Below are positions 25,873 to 38,000 of a stretch of DNA of 64,000 nt, piece by piece. Under the pieces are notes generated by a model. It was not told the origin of the DNA. It saw only the letters and a list, made by a program, of their open reading frames with translations, and searched no databases. Origin of the DNA: Sapria himalayana (Eukaryota > Streptophyta > Magnoliopsida > Malpighiales > Rafflesiaceae); NCBI GenBank assembly GCA_029783825.1, contig JAREIK010001716.1, forward strand, positions 488,102 through 552,101. Direction: 5' to 3'. The translations under genes were made by a program, and so were the position numbers. Each line of letters opens with the position of its first letter. Position 1 is the first letter of the stretch.

Positions 25873-26990
25873 TTGATATTAATAACTCAGATAGAAGAGT
25901 TTAAAAGTAGAATATTAAATTCTGATAAAAACATTGAAGGAAGAGATAATACTCAACATCCTAATCCTCCTAAGATATTTGGGAAGGATAAAGCCCCCTG
26001 GACCTGGAATAGCTTATTCCCGGGAAATAGGACTCTTGCCAATATCTCAAAATTGTCCTATCATTCTCCTAAGTTACCTTGTAATGCTTAATTTGAGGTG
26101 GAAGATCTATTACATGACATAAAATATTAAAAAATTTATTTGATAGGATACTTTGTGATTAGAAATATTAGACAACTTTTGTTGAAGAAGTTCATGGAGG
26201 AACAATAGAAAATAGTCTCGAGTTATCCAACATCATAGCGGCTAGATAATTTTCAGATTTATAAATATTGAAGAAATGGAGGATGTGCTTAAAGCAGGCC
26301 CCATTCTTGTATTTGGATGGCCTTTATATGTTAAGCCTCTTTCGTTTAGATTCCATTATGAGCTAAAGAAGATGACCAAGATCACAATATAGGTTAAACT
26401 ATCATATTTTCCAATTCATCTTTGGAACTCTATTAGGCTAAGCAATAACAGCAAGTTGTATTGGGCATCCCCTTCACATGGACAAACTAATGTTGAATAT
26501 TTATAAAATTGCTTATACAAGAGTGCTAGTGAAAATTAATTTGAATAATGATTTACTGAATGAAATCACTTTGAACTTTCCGGATGATTCAAAGATATGT
26601 CAATTGGTTTTGTATGAGAATGTATCTCCCTACTATAAATTTTGTTCTGTTTTTGGACACCAAATAATCGGTTGCCGGATGAAGAACAAAAGGTAGGAGA
26701 TAAAAAGAGAGGAGGATACCCCATCAAGCCCTAGTGCTTCAAATTGCCTAGGAGGAGAAAAATAAATGGATTCTTCCTCGGAGGATGGCCAAATCTAGCA
26801 AAAAATTACAGAAATCCTAAGTGAGGAAGGCCTCACCTTACAAGCAAACAAGAATGATGACTTCCCCCAAATTGATGAAGGAAGCAAAGGGTTCACACTG
26901 TTTAAAGCTAAGAAGAAGAGAAAAGAATCAATCACCCTAAGAGAAGGCCCCTCCCTCAATCTCATAAATAAAAAAAAGATTCAAAGAAAA
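25873..26990 (+). pseudogene. LINE ORF1 relic: DUF4283-like domain and zinc knuckle
   Basis: The N-terminal motif PWTWNSLFPGNRTLAN (25,996-26,043) matches the W-x-x-LF-x-x-NR start of plant LINE ORF1 proteins. About 26,100-26,460 gives a DUF4283-type fold through frameshifts: GYFVIRNIRQ, then FRFINIEEMEDVLKAGPILV, then WPLYVKPLSFRFHYE, then an LSYFPIHLWN word. The 26,478 frame continues with YTRVLVKINLNNDL and the zinc-knuckle region PYYKFCSVFGHQIIGC. In the family the knuckle is CxxCxxFGHxxxxC; here the first Cys is Tyr, so zinc binding is probably lost. The Lys/Glu-rich C-terminal part (26,700-26,990) ends in a charged segment as usual. Confidence 0.8.
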
Positions 26991-27039
26991 TATGAGTAAG
27001 GGCACAACCCCTCATGGTCCTTTATAGAAGTTATATACG

Positions 27040-28085
27040 GGCACTCAACCGCTTATAAAATGAGATTTGGATGTTCTTTTTATTTTATCGGAGGCACTTT
27101 TGTTGGAGTTTTGGTGGGTTGATTTGGTAGGAGGAAGGTTATGGCCTCTCACCCTCATACTTTCTAAGGTTTTATGGGGAGAGGTGAGGGCACCTCTAGG
27201 CATGGTTGTCTTGTGTTGGATGATGAATGGAACTGGATGGCTATAAGAGGTGACTGATGTATGCAAAATGGCACCTAGTGGAGAAAAATTGCATGTTTTA
27301 TGCTACATGCATTTTAAAATATTTTTCTGGAAGCAGAAGGAACTGGATTGCCTCGTGGGACTCCGTGGGCTGTAGAGGGCCCATACATGGTAGTATGCAA
27401 TGTGGTGAAACACACCATGAATGTAAAGTTATACATAATATGTATATATATCTCAATGTGTATAAAAGGTGATGACTTGATGTTACCTAGAATATATAAT
27501 TATATTTTTGAAAAAGGGACACCACATGCATATTGCCATGAAATGGGTTAAATGCCGGAGCTCAGAGGGCTTTACATGCATAATAAGAGAATTGATGTGG
27601 ACTATTTTCAAACAAAATGGAGACACTAGAATGCTCTCAAATTGGTTGGTGATATAAACAGCTCATACACCCGGTTACTAGAAGCGTTGGATCTGGATAC
27701 ATACATTCAGAGATTTAATGCACGTGAATTACAATGTAATGAAGGAAAATGGTGTGTGCAATTAGATATCTATGAATGTGTGGGATTTTCCTTGAAGTTT
27801 TCTATGAATGTAAGGATGGTATATATATTGGAAGCCTCGTGGGAAATCTATGTGATGAAAGCTACACTTGCAGAATATGTAATAACCTATTCAGGCTGAG
27901 AAAACATAATTTGTTATTTGTATGAGAGATTAGGATTGGAAAAGGGAAACACATGTAAAAAGTACATGGGCATGGATAGAGATATGTGAGTTGTTGTATG
28001 CTATAATGAATGCTATATGATGTAGATAGGAGTGTATAAGAAGAATGCAGAGGGAACCCAATCATATGAATCGTGAAGATCGCAT
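27040..28085. other. ~1 kb unexplained segment between LINE ORF1 and ORF2
   Basis: Most plant LINEs have little or no spacer between ORF1 and ORF2. Here about 1 kb of moderately GC-balanced DNA intervenes. It has short frames on both strands (for example 27,642-27,899 plus and 27,045-27,266 minus) but none with recognisable domains. ATGAATGT-type words recur near 27,418, 27,770 and 27,804. It may be a separate insertion or a captured piece of genomic DNA; I see no TIR, LTR or TSD. Confidence 0.35.
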
Positions 28086-31000
28086 ACTAGAATATAATGG
28101 GCTTCAATTATCCCACTAAACAAAAGAAAGTCTTTAGGCTTTTCAACACCTATATTTTGATATATTTGCCATTATTGAGTTCAAGCTAAATGGTGATAAG
28201 TTGGCTTGGATGAGGAAAATGAATTTCAAGAAAATTAATACATTGTATAATTTCTCATGTCGCAGAAATGGTAGAATCCTAATCTCATGGGATGACCAAT
28301 CCATAGACATTGATCTAATCTCTTGCATATCCTAGTATATGTATCTATGGATATGGGACAAAGAGTGAAGAATAAGTTTTAGATTGTCAGCTATATATGC
28401 TCTTCACTCTATGGATATGGGTGATAAAATTGTAACTAACTATGATTGTCAAGATGTCATTAAATGCTCTTGTTCTCTTAATCTAGAAGACCTACTATCT
28501 TTAGGCAACTACTTCACCTGGACAAATGATAGAATATCATACAAATTATATAAAGTAATAAATAATAACAAATGTGCAAACTTGTAGCTGAACTATCATG
28601 TAAGATTATTAGCCCCAAGAATCTTTTCTAATCATCGTCTTATGTTAATGACTATGTAGGTGAAAGAGAATGAAAGGAAAGTACCTTTCAAATTAAGCAA
28701 CATGTGAATTTCCCATAGAGATTTCATTCCCTTGCTTCTTAGAGTTTGGAAAGAGGACATTCATGGGTCTTTCATGTTTCAACTCATTAAGAAGCTAAAA
28801 CTATTAAAATAACCCCTTAAAAACCTAAATGAACTGCATTTAAAGCACATTAGTGCTAGGGTCTCCCTAACAATACACTCCATTTACTCAAAAGGAGATC
28901 TTGCAAGTGCCCACCCCAATTATTTTTTGAGAAAGAAATCAGTCTCAAGGTGGAACCGAGGAAACTTGAGGAGGCAGAGTTATCATTTCTTAGGCAAAAA
29001 GTCAAGATCAGATTTCTCAAACAAAGTAATAGGTGAACAAAGTTCTTCCATGTGCTTAAAAACTTTAAACTACTTAAAAGCAAAATAGTAATTGTAGTCA
29101 AGGAGGATGCAAGTCACACTACATCCAAAGAGGATATCGTAGAGACTTTGGTCACATATTATAAGAATATTTTGGGCTCTTTGAGAGATATGAAGGAAGT
29201 GGATAATTTTATCATAGATAAGGGCAGGAGGCTCCAGGTAGGATACCATGAACTACTATCATGTCCTTTTCTACGGAGGAAATCAAAAATGCTTTTCAAC
29301 ATTAGAGATTTCAAATCTCCAGACCGGTTGGGTATACTATTGAGTTCTAAAAATTAGACTGAAATTATATTGGTAATGATGTAATTAAAGCTATGAATAG
29401 CCCCTTTTATTCTGAAAGAATGCTAAGGCAGATTAACCATACTTATATAGCTTTAATTCAAAAATCTTCACACGTGTCTTGTGTCAAAGATTACAATCTA
29501 ATATCATGTTGCAATGTCATCTACAAGATAATAGCCAAAATTATTACCTCTCATATTAAATTAGTGCTAGGCAGTATCATAAATCCTGCACAAAAGGCAT
29601 ACTTAAAGGGTAGATTGATATCGAACAATTTCCTCTTAACATAAGGATTTATAGCAGATATGCAAGAAAAAGAATTTCTCTGAGATGTTTCTTAAAGATC
29701 GATATCCAAAAGGCTTTTGGCAGCATTGAATGGTGTGAAGGAAATCCTAATTAAACTCAACTTTCTCAAATATTTCGTAAATATTATCTATGAATACATT
29801 AATTCAACACCCTTCTCGGTGGCTATTAATGAGTAACTGCATGAATTATTTCAAAGGAAATAGGGATCTAAGATAAGGTGACTTGATCTTACCCTATCTT
29901 TTAACTATATGCATGAAATATTTTGAGACAACTAATAAATATAGCATCCTCAGAATACTTTTCATTCCATCCTGGATGCCTCATCTATTATAATTATTAT
30001 GGATACTTTAAAAGATTTTATAAAAATATCAAGTCTTAATATTAACTCCTCCAAATTGAATATATTCTTTGGAGAAGTAAATAAAGTTATCATAAAGGTT
30101 ATACTCAAATTCTGGATTTAATGAAGCAAACTTCCTTTTATCTTATTAGGGGTTCCATTTTCTTAAAGTCACTTGATAACATCACAATTTTTCATTCTAT
30201 TGGTTAAAATTATCTTGGTCATATATTAATTGGCAGGTAAAATTTTCTCAATAATTAGGACGTTAGAATTCTTGTGCACTGTTATCCAAGACATAGAAGG
30301 ATATTAGTTCTCAATATTCCTTCTACCCAAATATATCATAAATTCTATAGAAAATATTGGTAGAAAGTTCTTATGGGGTGGGCCAAAATGAGAAGATATA
30401 GGGCTAAAACTATCTGGGAGAAAGTATGTAAGCATACCTCTCTTAGAGGTATTGGTATCCTTAATATTTTTGCATGGAATACAATTTTCTTCATTAAAAA
30501 ATTTTGGAGGATAAATAAGAAAGATGACTCACTTTGTATTAAGTAGGTCCATCATTTCTACCTAGAACAGCCTGGCCCAATTTTTTTAGGCCCAACTGAG
30601 CAGCGTGCCTTGCCTGACCCAATATGCTTTTTTAGAGGGCAAGCCTAACATGAGCTCACGACCCAAAATTTGTCTGGTTCGGGTCAATTAAATTTTCAAA
30701 AAATTAGGATTTCATCAAAAATGGCACCAAGCCACCGTCGAACAATGGGCATGTCGAACCTCGCTCATCAGGCATCGACACATTGTCCCCATGTCGGGCA
30801 CCACTCATTGTGTGGGCTAGCATATCATGCCCACATGCCAGGCACCCATGCCTTGCCTGGCATGGTACATGAGCCGAAAACCTTCAGCCCAACATAGTAG
30901 GACTCGTGCCGGGGGTGCACCCGGCACGAGCCCGGACACAACACTGTAGCATGCCATGCAGGCTTCGGGTCATTTGACACATATATTTATACTTTAATTC

Positions 31001-31690
31001 TCAAAGTATTTGGGAGTATCAAAAACATAAGGATTCACTATTTTAGAAATCCCTAATCTCGGTTAGGAATATCTTAATTAATAAAGCTGGATCTAAGCAA
31101 AACACTGTAAAAATTCTGGACAAATTAAGCAAAAATAGGAGACTTATTTTGGATGCATACAAGGATCTAATTGGAGTTAGCACCAAGAAAAAGAAAGTTT
31201 GGACGGAGACTATTTGGATAAAGAATCATGTACTCAAATATGTCATATACTTAAAGATTGCAAGATGTAGAAAACACAAAATCAAAGATCAATTATTTTC
31301 AACACCTAAAAATATAAATTACAAATTCTGCATACATATAGAATTTGCACATCATATTTTTTTTTAAGTGTTATTATTCTATAAGCATTTGGAATGCTCG
31401 GAAAAGCTAGACAGGGATCAATGAAGACATGACATCCCTTTCATCAAGTTTTAAAGACATGAAATGTATATAGATGATACACCAAGAAATAATATCTAGA
31501 AAGCAATTATTACAGCAGCAAGCTACTTCATTTGGAAATAAATAAATAAATAGAATATATTTTGAAGGAAAGTCCCATGATGCTAGTACTTTAGTTAGTA
31601 AAATAAAAATAAAAATTTACATTGTTTTTAGTAAAGTCTATAATAGTTTGATGCTTTCTACAAAATTTTTTTTTGCATATTGAATTTGTA
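28086..31690 (+). pseudogene. LINE ORF2 relic: endonuclease, reverse transcriptase, zf-RVT
   Basis: The endonuclease start reads NIMGFNYPTKQK near 28,094 (family WNIRGLNHPxKQK), then FAIIEFKLNGDKL near 28,165, RRNGRILISWD near 28,262 and YALHSMDMGDK near 28,400. DLLSLGNYFTWTNDR lies at 28,489-28,533. RT follows: FFHVLKNFKLLKSKI (29,045-29,089), LRQINHTYIALIQKSS (29,423-29,470), DYNLISCCNVIYKIIAKII (29,492-29,548), GRLISNNFLL (29,609-29,638) and LKIDIQKAFGSIEW (29,692-29,733). The catalytic F/YADD is not visible: sequence jumps into a DTLKDFIKISSLNINSSK stretch near 30,000-30,055, so it is probably deleted. A WNTIFFIKKFWRI word near 30,476-30,515 precedes the hAT insertion. After the insertion, 31,149-31,560 carries the zf-RVT tail (VWTETIWIKNHVLKYVIYLK, and an IYFEGKSHD word near 31,557). 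Confidence 0.85.
30563..30985. mobile_element. Decayed hAT element of the GC-rich family, nested in LINE ORF2
   Basis: The right end reads ...TCATTTGACACATATA, i.e. the TAGAGGTGTCAAA-type terminus of the 23,399 element with two substitutions. The left end TAGAACAGCCTGGCCCAA is a poorer match. Flanks TTTCTACC (30,555-30,562) and TTTATACT (30,986-30,993) agree at 6 of 8 positions, as expected of an aged 8-bp duplication. The interior has the same GGCAC/GTGCC vocabulary, but most CpG steps have become TpG or CpA (GGCATGG, CATGCC), the mark of old methylated DNA. LINE ORF2 similarity resumes on both sides. The open frame at 30,670-30,897 is an artefact. Confidence 0.75.
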
Positions 31691-31696
31691 CTTATC

Positions 31697-31711
31697 AAAA
31701 AAAAAAAAAAA
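31697..31711 (+). other. LINE poly(A) tail
   Basis: An uninterrupted run of 15 A preceded by TGTACTTATC and followed by unrelated copia-derived sequence, which fixes the 3' end of the LINE. Confidence 0.85.
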
Positions 31712-31990
31712 GATACCCATACTCACTTTCTTTATAGGCTCATCTTTTTTGACACTGGCAAACTTTTTAATAGCCTCATCAAAATGAAGATTCTTACCCC
31801 TTGAATCCTATTTTAATACATAATTAGGCCTTCAAAGCTTACACAATATGTTAGTATATTTAGGATCAACAAACTCTTTAATGTCCTCAAGTAAATTTCT
31901 ATTACGAAATGGTGTTTTTACATCCATTTACTAAATCTTAAAATCAATTTCATGTGTTAATTTGAAACATTTGAAGAGTTGACTTGAAAG
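31712..31990 (-). pseudogene. Ty1/copia reverse transcriptase fragment
   Basis: On the minus strand the conceptual peptide starts HEIDFKI near 31,960 and runs MDVKTPFRNRNLLEDIKEF, VDPKYTNILCKL and then FDEAIKKFASVKKDEPIKK near 31,715. This corresponds to the copia RT stretch MDVKTAFLNGDLEEEIYM...GFVDPKYPN..CKLKRSIYGLKQ...FDEAIKSFGF. At least two in-frame stops are present. It abuts the LINE poly(A), and its continuation (the YVDD half of RT) is not found on the other side of the LINE. Confidence 0.8.
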
Positions 31991-32454
31991 TATGGGCTCA
32001 TCATTAGCTCATAATAGAGTGATGAGGCATTCACCGCTCAAATCCAACCATATCATGCATTGTACAGAAGAAAACAACTCACAACCAGTGTCTTGTAGAA
32101 ACTCCAAAGAATAATCAATGATAATCCACAATTACAGGAATTTTTCAAAATACCCTATTAACAGTGATTCTTTTAGAAATCAACTCTTCAAGAAATGAGT
32201 AGCAACCATTATTTTTAGCATGATTATTGAATTCTTAATGAAAACAATGATAACCAAATTCCTACCTTTTATTCTTTAATGATAACTTTTATTGTTAGAC
32301 AAAAGTAAGCTGATTACATGAAGTGACAAGTAGTATAGTCTACAAACAACACAAAAGACAAACCACTAAACCCAAGTCACTATCAAAAAATAAGGTCTAG
32401 GTGATAATTTATTACAGGGAGAAAAATATTCTGGAGCACTCCCCACAATACTTA
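31991..32454. other. AT-rich DNA, nothing recognised
   Basis: May be more of the decayed minus-strand copia, but translation gives no convincing integrase or RT words. Confidence 0.3.
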
Positions 32455-32850
32455 AAAAAACATAATCTAACTTCTAAATTTATAAAAAATAAATCAAATT
32501 CTTAACTAATTATAATTTGGTGCATTCAAAAATTAAACCCAAATTCTTTAACATATTAAAATAGAATCCAACTAAAATCCTCCTCACCTGACACCCCCTC
32601 ACACCCTCGATCAAGTTACTGAAGCTCAGTCACAAGCTCACGGAGCTCAACAAGAAGTCCAATGGCTCATTAACGAGCTCCATGAACCCATCATCAAGCT
32701 CCACGAGCTCCAAGAACTCAATGGAGAGCAAGGGGAGAGGGAAGAGTTTATTTGGATTCTATTTTAATTTGCTAGGGTAATTTGGGTACGCTTATTTAAG
32801 AATATAAAAAATTATGTTTTTTAAATTATACAGAGAAGACAAATCCTAAA
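32455..32850. mobile_element. Foldback element with GAGCTC core (locus 2)
   Basis: The inner arm on the left reads ACCCAAATTCTTTAACATAT followed by TAAAATAGAATCCAA. The right arm complement reads ACCCAAATTACCCTAGCAAA followed by the same TAAAATAGAATCCAA. Outward similarity continues through CATAAT- and ATTC-containing words for about 110-130 bp. The loop (about 32,595-32,745) contains several CTCCACGAGCTC/ACGAGCTCCATG-type words and a terminal GGGGAGAGGG. No TSD could be fixed. Repeat R lies 150 bp downstream. Confidence 0.65.
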
Positions 32851-32999
32851 AAAAATAATAAATTGTTAGATACTGATCATTACTTTTAATATTAAAAGGG
32901 CTTTAAATACTATTATTTATACTGTAAGAATGTATTGGGTAGTTGTGGAAATTATGAGTAAATATGCTCAAATTAATTCAAGGCATTCACAAGATGTCT

Positions 33000-33185
33000 G
33001 TACTGAGTAAGCATTATGTAATACACAATAGGAGCACTACATTTCACAGAAATATTTTGAAAAAAGACGTGCTAAATTATTATAATTAAATTACCACAAT
33101 TAAAATATTAATATATAAAGGATATGAAATGAGAACTTTAAATTATACCTCGGCATGAAAAGGCAATCCAACTAAGCAGGCTGAT
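33000..33185 (+). repeat. Dispersed repeat R, copy 3
   Basis: Shares TATGTAATACACAATAGGAG, AATATTAATATATAAAGGAT and the ATGAAAAGGCAATCCAACTA ending with the copies at 17,460, 21,205 and 58,860. More diverged than the others. Confidence 0.6.
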
Positions 33186-33487
33186 TCTACGTTTATTATC
33201 ATTGGCGTAGAGGGATTTGGCGGGGCACCTGGCGTGCACAACACCCGACATTGTGGTAAAACTAACAAAGTATATTGTTTTTAATAACTGGGGCACAGTC
33301 AATAATCATCGAAGAAAATAAAATAAATCAAGAAGTGTACCAAATATAAAATAATTAAAAAATCAATAGAATAATCCCAAAATAAAATAAACATTTGACG
33401 AGAATTTTCTATATCCTCGATGCATACCCCCAAAAGAAACCAAGTGTATAAAAAATAAAAAAAAAATTGTATGTACATGTGACAATC

Positions 33488-33526
<39 letters not shown>

Positions 33527-33936
33527 AGAATACACTAAGGTACATGCAAATATCTATATACAAGTTGAATACACAAACACTCACAAAAACATGTGAGTGT
33601 GTCATATATCTACATTATGATTGGAAAATGATAAAAAGTAGAAGCTAGAAACTTTATAATCTGTTTTAAGTAGTCATTTTGCAATATGCTGAAATAGAAT
33701 CATAACATAACTTTAACAACATAAATACCATAAAAAAGAAGAGAATAACTAACACGCAAACTCACTGCTAGAATTAAACTGCAAGAGAAAATCAAAACAT
33801 TTTGAATTATAATTAGATAGCATTTCAAAATATATTTTGAATCTTATTTATTGTTTATTTTATAACATAAAAACATATGTGAGTACTATGATATTGAGCT
33901 GGAGCACTTATGTAATAATTTCTAGAGAATAAAAAA
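33186..33936. other. AT-rich spacer with TA microsatellite and partial repeat R
   Basis: A TA/CATATA microsatellite lies at about 33,488-33,525. 33,840-33,930 contains a partial repeat R (TTTATTTTATAACATAAAAA, TGAGTACTATG, GGAGCACTT) right before the foldback arm at 33,937. No gene seen; the minus-strand frame at 33,299-33,535 is read from the microsatellite and poly-A tracts. Confidence 0.4.
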
Positions 33937-34290
33937 ATGAGAATTATGTTTTGGTGTGTAATCTAAGAAAATAATTGAAAAATATGAACTAAATTTTTAA
34001 TATTTAAAAAATATATATATCTCTTAACTAATTAATTTTTGATGTATTCAAATAGAATAATCTCAAAATACGCTTAACTAAATCACAAAACACTTAATTA
34101 ATTTTCAATCCCCACCTCCACTCGTCCCTCATCCCTGTGGCTCACCCCTCTACCCTAAAACTCGCCACTCGCTCTCTTTCATATAGCTTGTTTCTCTTCC
34201 TTTACCCCTCGTCATCTCCCATGTAACTCGTTCCTCTTTCCTTACCCCTCGCACCATAGTCCTTCGACACCCATACAAGAGTGATGAGAA
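33937..34290 (+). repeat. Foldback left arm plus C-rich subterminal region (locus 3, half element)
   Basis: The arm starts GAGAATTATGTTTTGGTGTG and runs through a TATTTAAAAAATATATATA word, CTTAACTAATTAATTTTTGA and ACACTTAATTAATTTTCAA to about 34,110. It closely follows the arms at 20,721, 44,160 (inverted) and 59,091. Then come CCTCACCCCTCTACC, CTCGCCACTC and CTCCCATGTAACTCG words, the same minisatellite vocabulary as 59,240-59,740. No right arm is present before the copia LTR at 34,419, and none after 39,405. Confidence 0.7.
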
Positions 34291-34418
34291 TTTCAGAATC
34301 CTGTCATCTTCTTCCTCTGAAGTTGCTCGAATCCAACAAAATGAATGTGCTTGCATTCTATACTATAGCTTCTTCCTTGCATCTTCTTTCTTCCATCCAG
34401 CGGCGAGGTAAGTATACG

Positions 34419-34749
34419 TGTTGATTGAGCTATTTGATTCAGTTGTTTAGGGCTTACTTGTGAATTTACTACTATGTCCTTAATTATATTCAATAAAAGA
34501 ACGCGTGATATTTGCTGTAAAGATGGATTTCACTATTTACCTTTTATCAATTATCAAGACCTATATATAAACTAATTTTTTTTTTACTTTTCTGATACAC
34601 GGGAGATAATTTTTATTGGGCTGTTTATTTGTTTTCTCTTTGTTACTGGAGCTCTCTGAAAATTCTTCTTCTCGAGCTCTTCTTCTTCTTCTCTCTAATA
34701 TTCTGCATTTTGAATTCCTTGTTAAACAAGGATTTGTTGTTGTAAAACA
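34419..34749 (+). repeat. Copia 5' LTR
   Basis: Starts TGTTGATTGAGC and ends GTTGTAAAACA. It carries a TATA-like CTATATATAAAC near 34,561, an AATAAA word (TTCAATAAAAGAACG near 34,489) and a pyrimidine-rich CTTCTTCTTCTTCTCTCT stretch near 34,679-34,697. It matches 39,082-39,405 along its length with scattered substitutions and small indels. Confidence 0.92.
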
Positions 34750-34755
34750 CCAATG

Positions 34756-34767
34756 TGGTATCAGAGC
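34756..34767 (+). other. Primer-binding site for tRNA-Met
   Basis: TGGTATCAGAGC, the 12-base complement of the 3' end of plant initiator tRNA-Met used by most copia elements, lies 6 bases past the 5' LTR. Confidence 0.93.
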
Positions 34768-35019
34768 TCGTTTCTATCTGAGATTGAAGATCTTTTCTGA
34801 ATGATTGTTTGAAAATAACTTCTTCAGAATAGACCATCATTTTGACCTAACTTATTCTTCACAATTTCTTTATATCTAGCATAGATCTAGCCAGATCTAT
34901 TAAGATCTGAAGGTTTTGTGTCGTTTAAACTACATTTTATACAAAGCCCCCAAATTTATGTTCGAATATTTTCAAGTTTTTAAATAAACATGTTTTTAAG
35001 AAATCAAAACTCATCAAAC

Positions 35020-38000
35020 TAAGGATCAATCCTCATTCCCTTGTTTGATGGTGAGAATTTTGACTACTTACTTATTAAAATACAAACCCTATTTATCTCA
35101 CAAGACATTTGGGAGATCTTACTCACTGGATATGCAGAAGCTCCTAATTTCTCTACTTTGGAAGGAAAAGAATTGATAGAAGAGATAGAGCTGAAGAAAT
35201 TAAATACAGAAGCATTAATGTTCATCCAACAAGGTGTCAATAATGTAATATTTCCTCGATTACTTGAATGTGCTCAATCCAAAGAGGCTTGGGACTACCT
35301 AATCGAAGAATTTCAAGGATAAGAAGGCTCGAGGAGCCCTTCTACATTGCCTAAGAAAGAATTTTGAGAATCTAAGTATAAATAACTCAGACTCTCTCAC
35401 TGAGTTTTCAACTCAGTTTATGGACATAGTTTATCAACTTAAAATACATGGTGAAAATATCTCTGAAATTCGTCTGGTTGAAAATTTATTAATATGTATG
35501 CCTGACAAGTTGATGCCATTGTGGCAGTGATAGAAGATACTAAAGACCTGTCGAAGCTTACCATTCAATAGGTCTTGAGCTCACTGAAGTCATATGAAAG
35601 TAGATTGATCAAAAGGGCTGAAGGTTCTGGAGAGACAGCAATGCAATCAAGATGGGAGAATCAGCCAACAAAAGAAAATAATCAAACTGTGGAAGACAAA
35701 ATACCAGGTATGTTCCTAAAAATAAAAACAGAGACAAAAATAAAATCAATTCTTCTATTGCCTCACATAAAAATCTTCACATCTTTTGCAGCATATGCAA
35801 AAGATCAAACCACACTGCTATTGAGTGTTGGTTTCGAAAACAAAATCAATGCCTAAACTATAAAAAGTTTGGACATACTTTAAAGAATTATAAAATAAAT
35901 CCCAAATAGTATGCTGGTTGTGGAGAGCAAGTAGTCTCTATAGAATATTTGTTTTATGCAAATGAAACAAATAATCAACCATCAATAAATATATGGTTTC
36001 TGGATAGTGGTTGCTTAAACCACATGTCCGATAATAAAAAAATATTTGTGGATTTACTTCTAGTAGTAAATTCACAGGTGAAATTAGGTAATGGTGACTT
36101 AGTTGAGGCAAAAGCCAAAGGCAAAGTGGCAGTACCTACTTCCACAGAAATCAAACTTATAAAGGATGTACTCCTGGTTCCAACACTGGACCAAAACCTA
36201 CTAAATGTGGGACAACTAATGGAAAACGGATATAGACTGGTGTTTAAGAATAATACATGTGATATATTTGACTGAGGTAGTGACCAACCTTCTTGGACAT
36301 TGGAAATGTCTAGTGGAAGAAGTTTTCCACTGATATTTAATTAAAAGGCAAACAAGGCATTAATTATGAATGTCCAGTCTGCAGCCTCACTATGGCATTA
36401 AAGGTTTGGGCACAAATTATTTCAGCCTGAAAAAATCTTTTCAAAAATAATTAGTTAAAGGAGTGCCCTCAAACCTTGTCATTCTCAACATAATCTGTGA
36501 AGAATGCTCATTGGAAAAACAAACTAAACAGATTTTTTCTAAACACTCTACCTAAAGAGCCTCTAAACCACTAGAATTAATACACCCTGACATTTTTGGA
36601 CCCATGTTTGTCCATTCTTTAGGCAACAGTGGCTATTTCCTACTGTTTGTCGATGACTGTACAAGATATATGTGGGTTTACTTTTTGAAGCACAAGTTTG
36701 AAGCACTTGACTGCTTCAAAAAATTCTTATCCCTTACTAAAAAGAGTCTGGACTAAGTGTAAAGACACTTAAAGCAGATAGAGGGGGTGAGTTCCTCTCA
36801 TAAAAATTCACTGATTTTTGTGAATTAAAAGGAATAATTAGACATCTCTCAAATTCTTACTCACCTCAACATAATGGTGTCGTTGAGAGAAAGAATAGAA
36901 TTGTAATAGAAATGGCCCATAGTATTCTGAATGAAAAATGTTTACTTAAAGTGTTTTGGGCATAAGTAGTGAACACTTCAGTATATCTGCTCAATAGATG
37001 CCCTACTAAAGTACTAGTTAATCTCACTCTAGTACAAGCTTGGAGTGGAAGAAAACCTAGTGTTAAATACTTAAGAGTATTCTGGTGTATTTGCTACTCG
37101 CATATACCGAATGCATGTAGAACCAAGTTAGACTCTAAGAGTCTAAAATGCATATTATTAGGATACAATCTACGATCCAAGAGTTACAGATTATATTCAC
37201 CAAAAACCAACTCATTTCTGGTGAGTAGAGATATAATAATCGATGAAAACAACAAGTTGAGTGAAAAATTTGATGGAAATTAATCTGCAAATAAAAAAGG
37301 ATGTAGCATTAATGTTACAGCTAGCAATAAATAGAAATGCACTCCAAGGTACGACTTCTACTCCCCTTCTAAATATGTTTCTGAATCTGCTTCTGAATAT
37401 GCTTCTGAATATGCTTCTGAATCTATTTCTAAATCTGGTTTTGAATCTAAATCTAAATCTAAGTCTGTATTAGAGGAATCAAATAACATAAATATATTTG
37501 TCAAGCATAAAACCCTATCCGACATATACTAGAGATGTAATTATACATCAGTAGAGTCACTCAACTATGAAAAGGGTGTAAAACATCAAGTTTGGATAAA
37601 GGCAATGAAGAAAAAAATATCTATCATTGAAAAGAATCAAACTTGAACTCTAGTAAACCTGCCCCCGAATAAACATATTATAGGGGTTAAATGGATTTTT
37701 AGGATTAAAACTCGACCTAATACCAATTAGCCTATATAAAAGGCTTGATTAATGGCCAAAGGCTACTCCCAAAAGCCTGGAACAGATTAACTAGATGTCT
37801 TTGCTCTAGTAGTAAGGTTAGAAACAATAAGGTTTTAAATAGTCATAGCTGGACAAAAAGGTTGAAATCTATTCCAACTGGATATAATGTATGCCTTCTA
37901 ACTCAAGGAGGAAATTTATGTAGAACAACCCCTTGGGTTTGTAAAATAAGGGAGTGAGCACTATGTTTATAAATTAAACAAAACTCTATATAGGTTGAAA

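Larger units (their letters stand above)
25873..31711 (+). mobile_element. Plant L1-type LINE, degenerate, with poly(A) tail
   Basis: The order is ORF1 (zinc-knuckle RNA-binding protein), ORF2 (endonuclease, RT, zf-RVT) and a 15-base poly(A) at 31,697-31,711, the normal plan of a plant non-LTR retrotransposon. All domains are read through stops and frameshifts. ORF2 is interrupted by a decayed hAT element (30,563-30,985), and about 1 kb without LINE similarity (27,040-28,085) separates the ORFs. Immediately after the poly(A) lies minus-strand copia RT sequence, so the LINE probably inserted into a copia relic. I could not find a matching target duplication on the 5' side, where the start is uncertain. 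Confidence 0.85.
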
